A stretch of 64,000 nt of DNA from Longimicrobium terrae (GTDB taxonomy: Bacteria > Gemmatimonadota > Gemmatimonadetes > Longimicrobiales > Longimicrobiaceae), in assembly GCF_014202995.1 (NCBI RefSeq), contig NZ_JACHIA010000009.1, positions 1-64,000 of the forward strand. The letters run 5' to 3'. The notes under the pieces are model-generated. The model saw only the letters and a list, made by a program, of their open reading frames with translations. It was not told the origin of the DNA and did no database searches. Position numbers and translations under genes: made by a program. Of this stretch, positions 1 to 8,441 are shown in pieces (position 1 is the stretch's first letter; each line of letters starts with the position of its first letter).

Positions 1-301
1 CTCCTGTCGTTGGCGGTTCTCGACAGGATAGACGGGGTCCGGCACCACTTTCAAATCGGCGCGTCCAGATTTACGACGCAACCCACTGTGCTAAATCAAT
101 TTATGGCACCCTCACCTGACAGTTAGCCGGACACTAGTGACCCTCCCCCAGTCTTTTTGGGGGGAGGGTGGGCCGGTGGTGCCGGCCCGGGTGGGGGCCG
201 CCCCGGGCTCCGCCTCGCACGACGGGAAAACGGCCGGAGCATCGCTGCCCCGGCCGCCTTCGTTCATCCATCAACCGGCGTTACCGATGCAACCGGGACC
301 T
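1..301. other. Left-edge region without a recognised gene
   Basis: The first 126 bases form an uninterrupted plus-strand reading frame ending in TAG. It could be the tail of a gene entering from the left, but the peptide shows no motif I recognise and the base composition is less GC-rich than the rest. It is followed by one copy of repeat R1 (140-206) and then by the 3' end of the minus-strand NamZ-like gene. I assign no gene here. Confidence 0.4.
140..206 (+). repeat. Dispersed repeat R1, copy 1
   Basis: A hairpin whose arms are CCCTCCCCC and GGGGGAGGG around a T-rich loop is followed by GTGGGCCGG and CCCGGGTGGGGGCCGCC. Near-identical copies occur at 9741-9804 (opposite strand) and 60767-60830. 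All three lie between genes. Confidence 0.85.
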
Positions 302-1651
302 CTACCGGTAGAAGCGGTACTTGTCGCGCTCCTGCATCCAGGTGCGCATCTCCTCGTCCCAGCGGCGCTGGATCACGCGCGGGTCCTCGCCGCGGTCAAA
401 GGCGGCGCGCGCCCACGTAGAGCCGATCATCTGCGTGAAGCCCGTGTTGGCAACCCGGAACTGCCCCGGGTTCTGCCGCTTGGCCTCCGTCAGAACCACC
501 AGCGTCGTGTACACCGGCCGGAACGCGCGGCGGTCCGTCACCTCGATCTTGAGCGTGGTGAACTTCGTCCCCTTGTACTGCGTGTCCACCGCCGGGTCCG
601 TCGTCGGCGTGATCTCCGTGGGCACGAAGCGCACGCCCGGCAGGTTGTACTGCGCAATCGCCGCCAGCAGCCGGTTGGCGTCCAGCCACGGCGCGCCGAT
701 GTACGAGAACGGCGCGTCCGTGCCGCGCCCCACGTGCACGTTGGTCCCCTCCGCCAGCACCAGCCCGCTGAAGTTGAGCGCCGCGTCCACCGAGCGGATG
801 TTGGGGCTGGGGTTGATCCACCGCAGCCCCGTCTGCTCGAACCAGGTGTCCGGCCGCCATCCCTCGGCCCGGATCACGTGCAGGTCCACGCCCAGCCCGG
901 AATCGTCGTTGAAGTACGCGGCCACCTCCCCCGACGTCATCCCGTGGCGCAGCGGCACCGTGTAGTAGCCGGTGATGACCTGCGTGACGTTGCGCACGTT
1001 GATGTCCATCACCGGCCCGTCCACCGCCTCCGTGATGGGATTGGGGCGATCGAGGACCACAAAGGGAATGCCGCGCTTCTTGGCCTCTTCCATGGCCATG
1101 GTCATGGTCCACACGAAGGTGTAGGGCCGCGCACCGATGTCCTGGATGTCGTAGAGAAGGATGTCGACGTTGGCCAGCTCCTCGGCCGTGGGGCGCTGCG
1201 TACGGTCATACAGCGAAAAGATGGGGATGCCGGTGCGGGTGTCCTTGCCCCCGGCCACCGTCTCGCCCGCCTCGGCCGTGCCGCGGATGCCGTGCTCCGG
1301 CCCGAACAGCGCCACCAGCTGCACCCCCGGCGTGCGCGCCAGCAGGTCAGCGCTCAGCTCGCCCGAGCGCGTGACGGCGCTCTGGTTGGTGATGAGCCCC
1401 ACCCGCTTGCCCCGCAGCAGCGAAAGCGAGTCGCGCACCAGCACCTCCAGCCCGGGCACCACCGCGCGCTGCGCCTGCGCCGGCGCGGCCGGGGGCGGCG
1501 TGGTGGCCGCCACCGGCGCGGAGGCCGGCGGAAGGGTGTCTCCGGGGGCCTCGCCGCCCGGGGCGCCGCTGCGGCACGAGGCGGTGAACGACACGGCCAG
1601 CGCCGCGGCGAGAGCGGAACGGCGAAGGTGCGTGCGATGGGGCTGTGGCAT
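302..1651 (-). CDS. NamZ-like exo-beta-N-acetylmuramidase (DUF1343) lipoprotein
   Basis: About 449 residues. The N-terminus is a lipoprotein signal (basic start, hydrophobic stretch, then AVSFTASC near residue 22), followed by an Ala/Pro-rich linker. The rest matches the DUF1343 family: GKRVGLITNQSAV early in the domain, then FGPEHGIRG, LYDIQDIGARPYTF and VLDRPNPI, all characteristic of the family. The founding member NamZ cleaves terminal MurNAc from peptidoglycan fragments, so a periplasmic role in cell-wall recycling is likely. I chose the ATG at 1651 because it starts the signal peptide; the frame runs further upstream. It diverges from the acetyltransferase gene at 1817, so the 165-bp gap should hold both promoters, though I see no convincing consensus. 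The family call is firm; the substrate is inferred. Confidence 0.88.
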   Translation of the reverse strand: MPQPHRTHLRRSALAAALAVSFTASCRSGAPGGEAPGDTLPPASAPVAATTPPPAAPAQAQRAVVPGLEVLVRDSLSLLRGKRVGLITNQSAVTRSGELSADLLARTPGVQLVALFGPEHGIRGTAEAGETVAGGKDTRTGIPIFSLYDRTQRPTAEELANVDILLYDIQDIGARPYTFVWTMTMAMEEAKKRGIPFVVLDRPNPITEAVDGPVMDINVRNVTQVITGYYTVPLRHGMTSGEVAAYFNDDSGLGVDLHVIRAEGWRPDTWFEQTGLRWINPSPNIRSVDAALNFSGLVLAEGTNVHVGRGTDAPFSYIGAPWLDANRLLAAIAQYNLPGVRFVPTEITPTTDPAVDTQYKGTKFTTLKIEVTDRRAFRPVYTTLVVLTEAKRQNPGQFRVANTGFTQMIGSTWARAAFDRGEDPRVIQRRWDEEMRTWMQERDKYRFYR

Positions 1652-1816
1652 CCTGAGCTTTCGCGGTTGTGCGCCCGCGCGCCCAACGGCGCGCATGGCA
1701 CGGTACACGCATCGGCGCGGGGCAAAGGCCCGCGCGAATTCAGGGCCTCCGTGCCGCGAAATGCGGGCCATGCAAACGACCGGAGCCATGCACGTGAGAT
1801 CGTCGGGAGGTCAGGG

Positions 1817-3067
1817 GTGACCGAAACGTACCGCCCGGCGCGTCCGGAAGAGATCGACGACGTCGCCCGTCTCAAGGCGCACAGCTTTCCCGCGCCCAAC
1901 CGCGGCCACGAATGGTGGGAGAACTTTCTGGTCAACGGCCCCCACGGCGGCCTGGAGGCGCTGTGGGTGACGGAGGACCAGGGGCGGCTCATCGGCTCGT
2001 GCCAGCTGCTGTGGATGCGGCAGTGGATCAGCGGGGTGGCCATGCCCGTCATGGGCCTCGGCTCCGTGGCCATCGCCCCCACGCACCGCAAGCGCGGATT
2101 GGCGACGCGGATGCTGATCGCCGGCTTCGAGCACGCCCGCGAGCGCGGTGACGTCGCCTCCATCCTGTATCCCTTTCGCGCCTCGTTCTACGAAAGCCTG
2201 GGATACGGGCTGGCCGGCGAGGCGCACCAGTACCAGGTCCCCCCCGCCCTGCTGCCGGACGACAAGCAGGAGCGGCTGCGCGTGCGGATGGTGGACGGCG
2301 ACGCGGACGAGGCCGCCATGCGCGCCGTCTACCGCGAGGCCGCCCAGCGCCTGCAGACCGGGCAGCTGGACCGCACCGAGCGCAACTGGCGGCAGAGCTG
2401 GAAGCGCGACGACCTGGCCGCCGTCCTGTACTGGGGTGAAAGCGGCGAGGCGGAGGGGTACGCCATCGTGCGCTACCGGGCGGACCTCCCCATCGACCGG
2501 CGCTTCATCGAGGTGGAGGAGCGCGTCTGGCTCACCCTGCGGGCGCAGCGCGGCATCTACGCCTGGCTTTCGTCCCTGGGCGACCAGTGGCGGGAAATCG
2601 TCTATCGCGCGCACCCGGAAGAAGGGTTCGGCGACCGGCTGAGCGAGCCGCGGCTGCCGCTTCTCTCCGCGCCCAACTGGGGGCTCTGGTTCCCCTCCGC
2701 CACGCTGCTGCGCGGCCCCATGCTTCGCGTGCTGGACGTGCCCGACGCGCTGCGGCTGCGGCGCCTGGCGGGAACGCAGGAGCTGACGCTGGCGCTGGAG
2801 GTGGAGGACCACCAGATCCCGGAAAACCGCGGGCCGTGGCGGGTGCACATCGAGGGCGGGCGGATGGAGGTGGAGCCGTACACCGGCGGCCACGTGGACG
2901 GAACGCTGCGGCTGCCCATCGACACCCTGTCGCGCATCTTCGTGGGGGCGCTGGCACCCTGGCAGGCCATGTCGGGCGGGCTGGCCGTCATTGACCGGCC
3001 GGCGCTGATCCCGCGGCTGGACCAGTCGTTCAGCGTGCCCAAGCCGTGGATGTTCGACCGGTTCTGA
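1817..3067 (+). CDS. GNAT acetyltransferase of the Eis type with C-terminal SCP2-like domain
   Basis: About 416 residues from a GTG start at 1817, preceded by GGGAGG at 1805-1810. The same frame extends far upstream, but that part is antisense to the NamZ-like gene and I exclude it. The N-terminal part has GNAT features: an arginine/glycine acetyl-CoA loop (HRKRGLATRMLIAGFEHARE) and a later YESLGYG. A second acetyltransferase-like half follows, and the last ~100 residues look like the sterol-carrier (SCP2) domain that closes Eis proteins (VHIEGGRMEVEPYTGGHVDG). The C-terminus ends in Phe, as Eis-type enzymes do with their catalytic carboxylate. Eis enzymes acetylate amines such as aminoglycosides or protein lysines; the substrate here is unknown. 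It stands alone, with the peptide-binding lipoprotein 85 bp downstream. Confidence 0.85.
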   Translation: MTETYRPARPEEIDDVARLKAHSFPAPNRGHEWWENFLVNGPHGGLEALWVTEDQGRLIGSCQLLWMRQWISGVAMPVMGLGSVAIAPTHRKRGLATRMLIAGFEHARERGDVASILYPFRASFYESLGYGLAGEAHQYQVPPALLPDDKQERLRVRMVDGDADEAAMRAVYREAAQRLQTGQLDRTERNWRQSWKRDDLAAVLYWGESGEAEGYAIVRYRADLPIDRRFIEVEERVWLTLRAQRGIYAWLSSLGDQWREIVYRAHPEEGFGDRLSEPRLPLLSAPNWGLWFPSATLLRGPMLRVLDVPDALRLRRLAGTQELTLALEVEDHQIPENRGPWRVHIEGGRMEVEPYTGGHVDGTLRLPIDTLSRIFVGALAPWQAMSGGLAVIDRPALIPRLDQSFSVPKPWMFDRF

Positions 3068-3152
3068 CGGAAGAGATGGATCCGTCGTCATGGACGCGGC
3101 GGAGCGGGACGTGGAGGGTGGCGGGAGACGGGTGACGCAAAACCGGGGAGGG

Positions 3153-4847
3153 ATGATGCGGGGAACGGGATGGATGCGGCGTGGAGCGCCGGCGGGAGCG
3201 CTCCTGCTGCTGGCGGCGATGGCGGCCGCGTGCGGCGGGGGCGGCGACAAGGGCGCGAGCGGGGGGCCGGATGTGCCGCCGCCGCCGGGCGGCTACAAGA
3301 CCTTTGCGGGCGGGCCGCCGGGGGGCACGCTGATCGTGCTGGCGGAGGGCGAGCCGGATGACCTGAACCCGCTCACCTACGACGGCAACCCGGCGTTCCA
3401 GGCGGTGCGGCTGATGTTCCGCGCGCTGGCCCGGCGCGACAGCACGCTGGTGACGTACACGCCGGACCTGCTGGAGCGGTGGGAGCAGCCGGACCCGGCC
3501 ACCGTGCTGCTGCACGTGCGCCCCGGCCTGAAGTGGCATGACGGCCGGCCGGTGACGGCCGAGGACGTGGTCTTTACCATCGAGCGGCAGAAGGACCCCA
3601 AGACGGCGTCGCCGCGGCTGCAGGACGTGGCCGGGGTGGAGACCGTGCGCGTCGTGGATCCCATGACGGCCGAGGTCAAGCTGAACCGCACCGGCCCCAG
3701 CACGCTGAACGCGCTGCTGGAGGTGGTTCCCGTTCCCAAGCACCTGCTGGGGAGCGTGGCGCCGGAGCAGTTCCGCTTTCAGCCGTTCAGCCAGCGGCCG
3801 GTAGGCAACGGGCTGTTCCGCTTCGGACAGTGGCAGAAGGGGCAGCAGTTGACGCTCCTGGCCAACCCCGACGCGCCGGAGGGCCGGCCCTCGCTGGAGC
3901 GCATCGTCATCCGCCTGATCCCCGAGCCCACGGCCCGGCTCACGGAGCTGATGAACGGCAACGGCGACCTGGCCAAGGTTCCCGCGCACCAGTACCGCGA
4001 GCTGCAGAACGCGCGCGGCATCAAGCTGTACACGGCGGCGCAGGTGCGGCCGGCGTGGATCGCCTTCAACACGCAGAAGGCGCCGGTGAACGACCCCGCC
4101 GTACGGCGCGCCATCCTCATGGGCGTGAACCGGGACACCATCGTCCGGGCGCTGTTCGGGCCGCAGGGGCGGGCGGCGCTCACCCCCATTCCCCCGCGCA
4201 TCGATCCGTCGGGCGGCGCGGTGCGCCCCATCCCGTACAACCAGGCGGAGGCGGGGCGTCTGCTGGATGGGGCCGGCTGGCGCGACAGCAACGGCGACGG
4301 CGTGCGCGACAAGGGCGGCGTTCCGCTGGCCATCCAGGTGGAGTTCAGCGCGGCGGACCCCGTCCGCGGCGACATGCTGGTGGCCATGCAGGCGCAGCTC
4401 AAGCGCATCGGGGTGGACCTGCAGCCGCGCCAGTACGAGCGCACCACGTGGGTGGAGCGGCTGCGCGGGCGCACCTACACGGCGTCGTTCTGGGGATGGG
4501 GATGGGGCCCGGGGGTGATGGGGCCCAACGCCGAGGCCATCTGGCACTCGCGCAGCATTCCGCCCAAGGGCCCCAACTTCGCGGGGTACAGCAACCCGCG
4601 GGTGGACGCGCTGATCGACTCGGTGCTGGTGGGGAACGACACCACCGTCGCGCGGGGCCAGTGGGCGCGCATGGAGCAGATGGTGATCGACGACGCGGTG
4701 TACGCGCCGATCTTCCTCGATCCCGAGTTCTACGCGGCCAGCGACCGGTTCGCCAACGTCAAGTTCCGCGGCCCGGAGTGGTGGGAGGACGTGATCTTCT
4801 GGTCCGTCCCCCAGAACCGCCGCATCGCCCGCGACCGCACCCGCTGA
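3153..4847 (+). CDS. Extracellular solute-binding lipoprotein, family 5 (peptide ABC transporter type)
   Basis: About 564 residues. The start is probably one of the ATGs at 3153, 3156 or 3174, just after the purine run GGGGAGGG (3145-3152). The N-terminus is a lipoprotein signal with AMAAACGGGG as lipobox. The body matches SBP_bac_5 (DppA/OppA) proteins: an early EGEPDDLNPLTYDGN, then LKWHDGRPVTAEDVVFTIER, the classic family signature, and later GVNRDTIV. Such proteins capture peptides or nickel outside the inner membrane and hand them to an ABC permease. No permease or ATPase gene is adjacent, so this is an orphan binding protein. A strong hairpin terminator follows at 4871-4899. The family call is firm; the ligand is unknown. 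Confidence 0.9.
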   Translation: MMRGTGWMRRGAPAGALLLLAAMAAACGGGGDKGASGGPDVPPPPGGYKTFAGGPPGGTLIVLAEGEPDDLNPLTYDGNPAFQAVRLMFRALARRDSTLVTYTPDLLERWEQPDPATVLLHVRPGLKWHDGRPVTAEDVVFTIERQKDPKTASPRLQDVAGVETVRVVDPMTAEVKLNRTGPSTLNALLEVVPVPKHLLGSVAPEQFRFQPFSQRPVGNGLFRFGQWQKGQQLTLLANPDAPEGRPSLERIVIRLIPEPTARLTELMNGNGDLAKVPAHQYRELQNARGIKLYTAAQVRPAWIAFNTQKAPVNDPAVRRAILMGVNRDTIVRALFGPQGRAALTPIPPRIDPSGGAVRPIPYNQAEAGRLLDGAGWRDSNGDGVRDKGGVPLAIQVEFSAADPVRGDMLVAMQAQLKRIGVDLQPRQYERTTWVERLRGRTYTASFWGWGWGPGVMGPNAEAIWHSRSIPPKGPNFAGYSNPRVDALIDSVLVGNDTTVARGQWARMEQMVIDDAVYAPIFLDPEFYAASDRFANVKFRGPEWWEDVIFWSVPQNRRIARDRTR

Positions 4848-4870
4848 TCGTGGCTGGTGGATGAAAGCAA

Positions 4871-4905
4871 GGCCCTCCCCGGAGCTTCCGGGGAGGGCCT
4901 CTTTT
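4871..4905 (+). terminator. Rho-independent terminator after the solute-binding protein gene
   Basis: Thirteen-base-pair GC-rich stem (left arm 4871-4883, right arm 4887-4899) with a 3-nt loop, followed by TCTTTTC. It lies 23 bp past the stop codon, and the convergent gene ends at 4979. Confidence 0.85.
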
Positions 4906-4978
4906 CATCGTGTCGTCCGGAAGAAAGTCCCCCGGCTGTGCGGCTCTGCGTCGATCCGCGCCGGAAATCCCGATCGCC

Positions 4979-6058
4979 CTACAGCGCCAGCAGCCGATCC
5001 GCGCGGTCGAGGAGTGCGTCGCGCCAGGCCAGCTTCCGGAGCCATTCGGGCGGGATGGCGGACAGGCCGTAGATGGCGCCCGCGAGCTGCCCCGCCACGC
5101 AGGCCACGCTGTCGGCGTCGTCCCCCAGATTCGCCGCCAGAAGCACCGCCTCCTCGAAGCTGCCGCTGTTCCAGATGCTCCAGAGCGCCGCTTCCAGCGT
5201 GTCCACCACATAGCCCGAGGAGCGGATCTGGTCGCGGGTCTTGGACTTGTACTCGCCCGCGTTGATGATCTGCGCGCGCGGCGTGAGCGACGCGAGCATG
5301 GGTGCCAGAACGGCTTCCCGCGGGGCGCCCCGCAGCGCGTGGTGCATCTGCATGGCGAAGATCTGGCAGCAGGCGAGCGCGTCCATGGCCCCGTGGGTCA
5401 CGCGGCTCTGCGCGGCGGCCATGTACCACGTCTGCCGCAGCGAGCCGCGCCAGGCGATGGCCACGGGCGCGACGCGCACCAGCGATCCGTTGCCGGCGGT
5501 GCGGTCGCTGGTGTTGCCCCGCCACCGGAAGTCCTCCGCCTCGTGCCCCTCCACGGCGGTACGCGTGGCGTTGCCGATGTCGAAGCAGTGGCCGGTAACG
5601 CTGTTCAGCCCGTCGCGGTACCAGCGCACCAGCAGCCGGGCGAAGCTCGCGGGATTGAACTCGCCGTCGGCGATGATGGCGTCCGCCAGGCACAGGGCCA
5701 TGGTGGTGTCGTCCGTCCACTCGCCGGCTGCGAGCCTGAAGGGACCGCCGCCGACCATGTCATGGACGTGCCCGGCGTCCCGCGGCTGAAACTCGAGCGT
5801 GGTTCCTACCGCGTCGCCGGCGGCCATGCCGAGCAGCGCGCCGCGGGCCCGGTCGCGCGCGGCTTCCGGGGAAAGCGCGTCGGCGGGCGTATCGAGCCAG
5901 GACAGGGGGGCGCGATCGCCCTCGGCGCGGCGCGCCTCATCGGCATCGATCTGCCCCATCCGCATCCGCAGCCCCGGCGAGGCGGGCGGCGACAGGTGGC
6001 GGTAGTGGGCGACGACGTACTCGCCCAGCGCCAAATCGTCCGCGTGCAGGTCGATCAT
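4979..6058 (-). CDS. ADP-ribosylglycohydrolase family protein (DraG-like)
   Basis: About 359 residues. The start is ATG at 6058 with GGGGAGA seven bases upstream; an adjoining TTG at 6061 is the alternative. Around residue 75 begins the ADP-ribosylglycohydrolase fold: GALLGMAAGDAVGTTLEF, then GEWTDDTTMAL, whose acidic pair binds a metal ion, and near the C-terminus NLGDDADSVACVAGQLAGA, the second metal-binding motif. All key acidic residues are present, so it should be an active hydrolase that removes ADP-ribose from proteins, nucleic acids or small molecules in the cytoplasm. The first ~70 residues precede the conserved domain and I cannot assign them. No ADP-ribosyltransferase gene is nearby. 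Confidence 0.9.
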   Translation of the reverse strand: MIDLHADDLALGEYVVAHYRHLSPPASPGLRMRMGQIDADEARRAEGDRAPLSWLDTPADALSPEAARDRARGALLGMAAGDAVGTTLEFQPRDAGHVHDMVGGGPFRLAAGEWTDDTTMALCLADAIIADGEFNPASFARLLVRWYRDGLNSVTGHCFDIGNATRTAVEGHEAEDFRWRGNTSDRTAGNGSLVRVAPVAIAWRGSLRQTWYMAAAQSRVTHGAMDALACCQIFAMQMHHALRGAPREAVLAPMLASLTPRAQIINAGEYKSKTRDQIRSSGYVVDTLEAALWSIWNSGSFEEAVLLAANLGDDADSVACVAGQLAGAIYGLSAIPPEWLRKLAWRDALLDRADRLLAL

Positions 6059-6169
6059 CAACCCATCTCCCCAGAAGTGTGATTACGATCACCCGTCCGA
6101 TTCCATCCGCGCCCCCCGGAGCGCGCTCCACGGAGAAACGCGGAACGGAATCCGGGCCGGAAACGCAGC

Positions 6170-6262
6170 GGAGGTCACGGACAACCTCCGTGACCTCCGT
6201 GCATCCTCCGTGGCCTCCGTGTGAAACGGCAGTTCTCTGCTGCTCTGCTGCTTCGCGTGAGG
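6170..6262. repeat. Degenerate tandem CTCCGTG units plus CTGCTCTG element
   Basis: A run of imperfect CTCCGTG units (6183-6222) is followed by CTCTGCTGCTCTGCTGCTTC and CGCGTGAGG. A related inverted CAGAGCAG element occurs at 49071-49100 and the CTGCTCTG array at 49327-49391, so this is part of a dispersed intergenic family. Confidence 0.6.
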
Positions 6263-6269
6263 CACTGGT

Positions 6270-8144
6270 TCAGTTAGAGCGCGTCACGCCCAGCGACTCG
6301 GAAATCAGCGGCGGATTGCGGAAGCCGTGCTTCTTGTTGAGATAGAAATCGGCCATTCGCGCCGCGACCGGAGCCGCCATGTGCGAGCCGCTTTCGCCGA
6401 ATTCCACGATCACCGTCACCACGATCTCCGGCTGCCCGCCGCGCGGCCCGGCGAAGCCCGCGAACCAGGCGTGCGGCCGCTTGGGGTCCGTGGAGTTCTG
6501 CGACGTGCCCGTCTTGCCGTACAGCTTCCACCGGGTGAGCTCCACGGCGTGCGCGGTGCCGCCCTCTTCGATCACCGCCGCCATGCCTTCCCACACGGCC
6601 GCCAGCGTCTGCCGGCTGATCCCCAGGTTGGTTTCGATGGGAGCGTCGGCGCCCATGAGGATATGCGGGCGGCGCGCGGTGCCGTTTCCGGCCATGGCCG
6701 AGTAGAACTGCGCCATCCGCAGCGGCGTCTGCGAGTTGGGCCCCTGGCCGATGGACAGGTTCATCACTTCGCTGGGCGGCGGGCGCCACCCGAAGTGGTC
6801 CACGTACCAGCCGCGGCCGGTGGGAAAGACCCCGGACTTTTCGCCCGGCATGTCGATCCCGGTAGAGCGGCCGAAGCCCAGGCGCGTGCCTTCGCGGGTG
6901 AGGTTGTCGATCCCCAGCCGGATTCCCAGCTGGTAGAAGTACACGTTGCAGGAGTTGGCGATGGCCTGCGTAAGGTTCTGCGGGCCGTGCCCTTCGCGCT
7001 TCATGCAGCGGGCGTAGCGGCCGGCGTACGCCATGCCGCCCGTGCACCGCACCGGCATCACGTAGTCGGGGGTAATGACGCCGCGCTCCAGCCCCATGAT
7101 GGCCGTGGCCAGCTTCCACGTGCTGGCGGGGGGATAGACCCCGGCGATGGCGCGGTTCACCATGGGGCGCGAGGGATCGCCGTTGAGGCGCGCCCAGTCC
7201 GTTGCCGACACGCCGCCCACGAACAGGTTGGGGTCGTAGCTGGGGGCGCTGTACATGGCCAGGATCTCGCCCGTGCTGGGCACCATGGCCACCACCGAGC
7301 CGCGCATTCCCGCGGGAAACACCTGCTGGGCGTAGCGCTGCAGGTCCAGGTCCAGCGTCAGCTTCAGGTCCGCGCCCGGCTTGGGCGCCTCGCTGATGGT
7401 GGGCGCGAACTGGCCCAGCACGCGGCCGCGCGCGTCCACCTCGATGTACTGCGCGCCGGCCGTGCCGCCCAGCTGCCGCTCGTACTGCCGCTCCACCCCC
7501 GTCTTGCCGATGTGCTGCCCCTGCCGGTACCCCTCGAACTCCTTGCTCTTGAGCTCGCGGTCGTTGATCTCCAGCACGTATCCCACCACGTGCGCCACGG
7601 CCGACCCGGCGGGGTAGCGGCGCACCGGGTGCGCCTCCAGCCGCACGCCGCGGATCTGCCCGCGGCGCTCTTCCAGCCGCGACACCTGCTCAAAGCTCAG
7701 GTTGCCGGTCACGCGCACGGGCTTGCCGCGGCTGCGGCGCGCGGCGCGCACGGCCTGCTCCACCGCGGCGGTGTCCAGCCCCAGCAGCGGGGTGACGGCG
7801 GCCAGGCGGGCGCGCACGGAATCGGGCGGGCCGGGGTCCACCATGAGGTTGTACCCCGTCACCGTTTCCGCCACCAGCTTGCCGTTGCGGTCCAGCACGG
7901 CGCCGCGCGGCGCGGCGGTGGGCAGCACCTCGAAGCGGTTGTCGTCCGAGCGCAGGGCAAACTCGCTGTTGCGCATCACCTGCGTGCGAAAGAACGCGGA
8001 GCCCAGCAGGCCCAGCGCCACAAACACGAACAGCACGCCGCCAAGGGCGCGCTGGCGGCGTGAATGCGGGTGAAACGGGTCCGCGGGGCGGGCCGAAAAT
8101 TCCTGAAAGCGCGACATCCGGTGCCGGATCGGCAGAAACTTCAT
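6270..8144 (-). CDS. mrdA: Penicillin-binding protein 2 (peptidoglycan D,D-transpeptidase)
   Basis: About 624 residues, normal for PBP2. One N-terminal membrane anchor (ALGGVLFVFVALGLLGSAFF) is followed by the PBP dimerisation (pedestal) domain with RGAVLDRNGKLVAETVTGYN, then the transpeptidase domain. The three active-site motifs are intact: S341-T-W-K344, S398-C-N400 and K544-T-G546. PBP2 cross-links lateral-wall peptidoglycan in the elongasome with RodA; no rodA, mreC or mreD gene is visible here, so the usual cluster is broken up. ATG 8144 was chosen because it gives a short basic leader before the anchor. No good Shine-Dalgarno precedes it, and ATG 8117 is the alternative. It diverges from rho. 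Confidence 0.93.
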   Translation of the reverse strand: MKFLPIRHRMSRFQEFSARPADPFHPHSRRQRALGGVLFVFVALGLLGSAFFRTQVMRNSEFALRSDDNRFEVLPTAAPRGAVLDRNGKLVAETVTGYNLMVDPGPPDSVRARLAAVTPLLGLDTAAVEQAVRAARRSRGKPVRVTGNLSFEQVSRLEERRGQIRGVRLEAHPVRRYPAGSAVAHVVGYVLEINDRELKSKEFEGYRQGQHIGKTGVERQYERQLGGTAGAQYIEVDARGRVLGQFAPTISEAPKPGADLKLTLDLDLQRYAQQVFPAGMRGSVVAMVPSTGEILAMYSAPSYDPNLFVGGVSATDWARLNGDPSRPMVNRAIAGVYPPASTWKLATAIMGLERGVITPDYVMPVRCTGGMAYAGRYARCMKREGHGPQNLTQAIANSCNVYFYQLGIRLGIDNLTREGTRLGFGRSTGIDMPGEKSGVFPTGRGWYVDHFGWRPPPSEVMNLSIGQGPNSQTPLRMAQFYSAMAGNGTARRPHILMGADAPIETNLGISRQTLAAVWEGMAAVIEEGGTAHAVELTRWKLYGKTGTSQNSTDPKRPHAWFAGFAGPRGGQPEIVVTVIVEFGESGSHMAAPVAARMADFYLNKKHGFRNPPLISESLGVTRSN

Positions 8145-8441
8145 GGAGGGAGGAACGAGGGCTAAAGGTATATGAACCAATGCGTTCACGCCAGACGGAA
8201 GATCCCCCGAACATCCGCCGCACACCGGGCGGGCGCCCCGTCCCTTGCGCAAATCGGCGATTCAGGTATCTTGCGCGCATCCACGCCCGAATCGTCATTC
8301 TTCTTTGCGGCCCCCTCGGCACGCGACTTGACGTTCGCTCCCGGCGCGGAAACCCAGCCGACACGCGCAGCGTACCTCCCGTAAACCCCGGCCCTCCGCC
8401 GGCGGGCTTCGCGTTCCGGAAGACCAAGACAGAACACCTGC

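Noticed and set aside
1-126. A gene entering from the left edge
   Set aside because: Open frame of 41 codons without any motif; too short to support.
137-1816. Long N-terminal extension of the Eis-like protein
   Set aside because: It is antisense to the NamZ-like gene, and a good ribosome site plus GTG exist at 1805-1819.
8145-8441. A shared divergent promoter for PBP2 and rho
   Set aside because: TTGACG near 8327 and TATCTT near 8268 were considered but spacing and boxes do not match, so no promoter is called.
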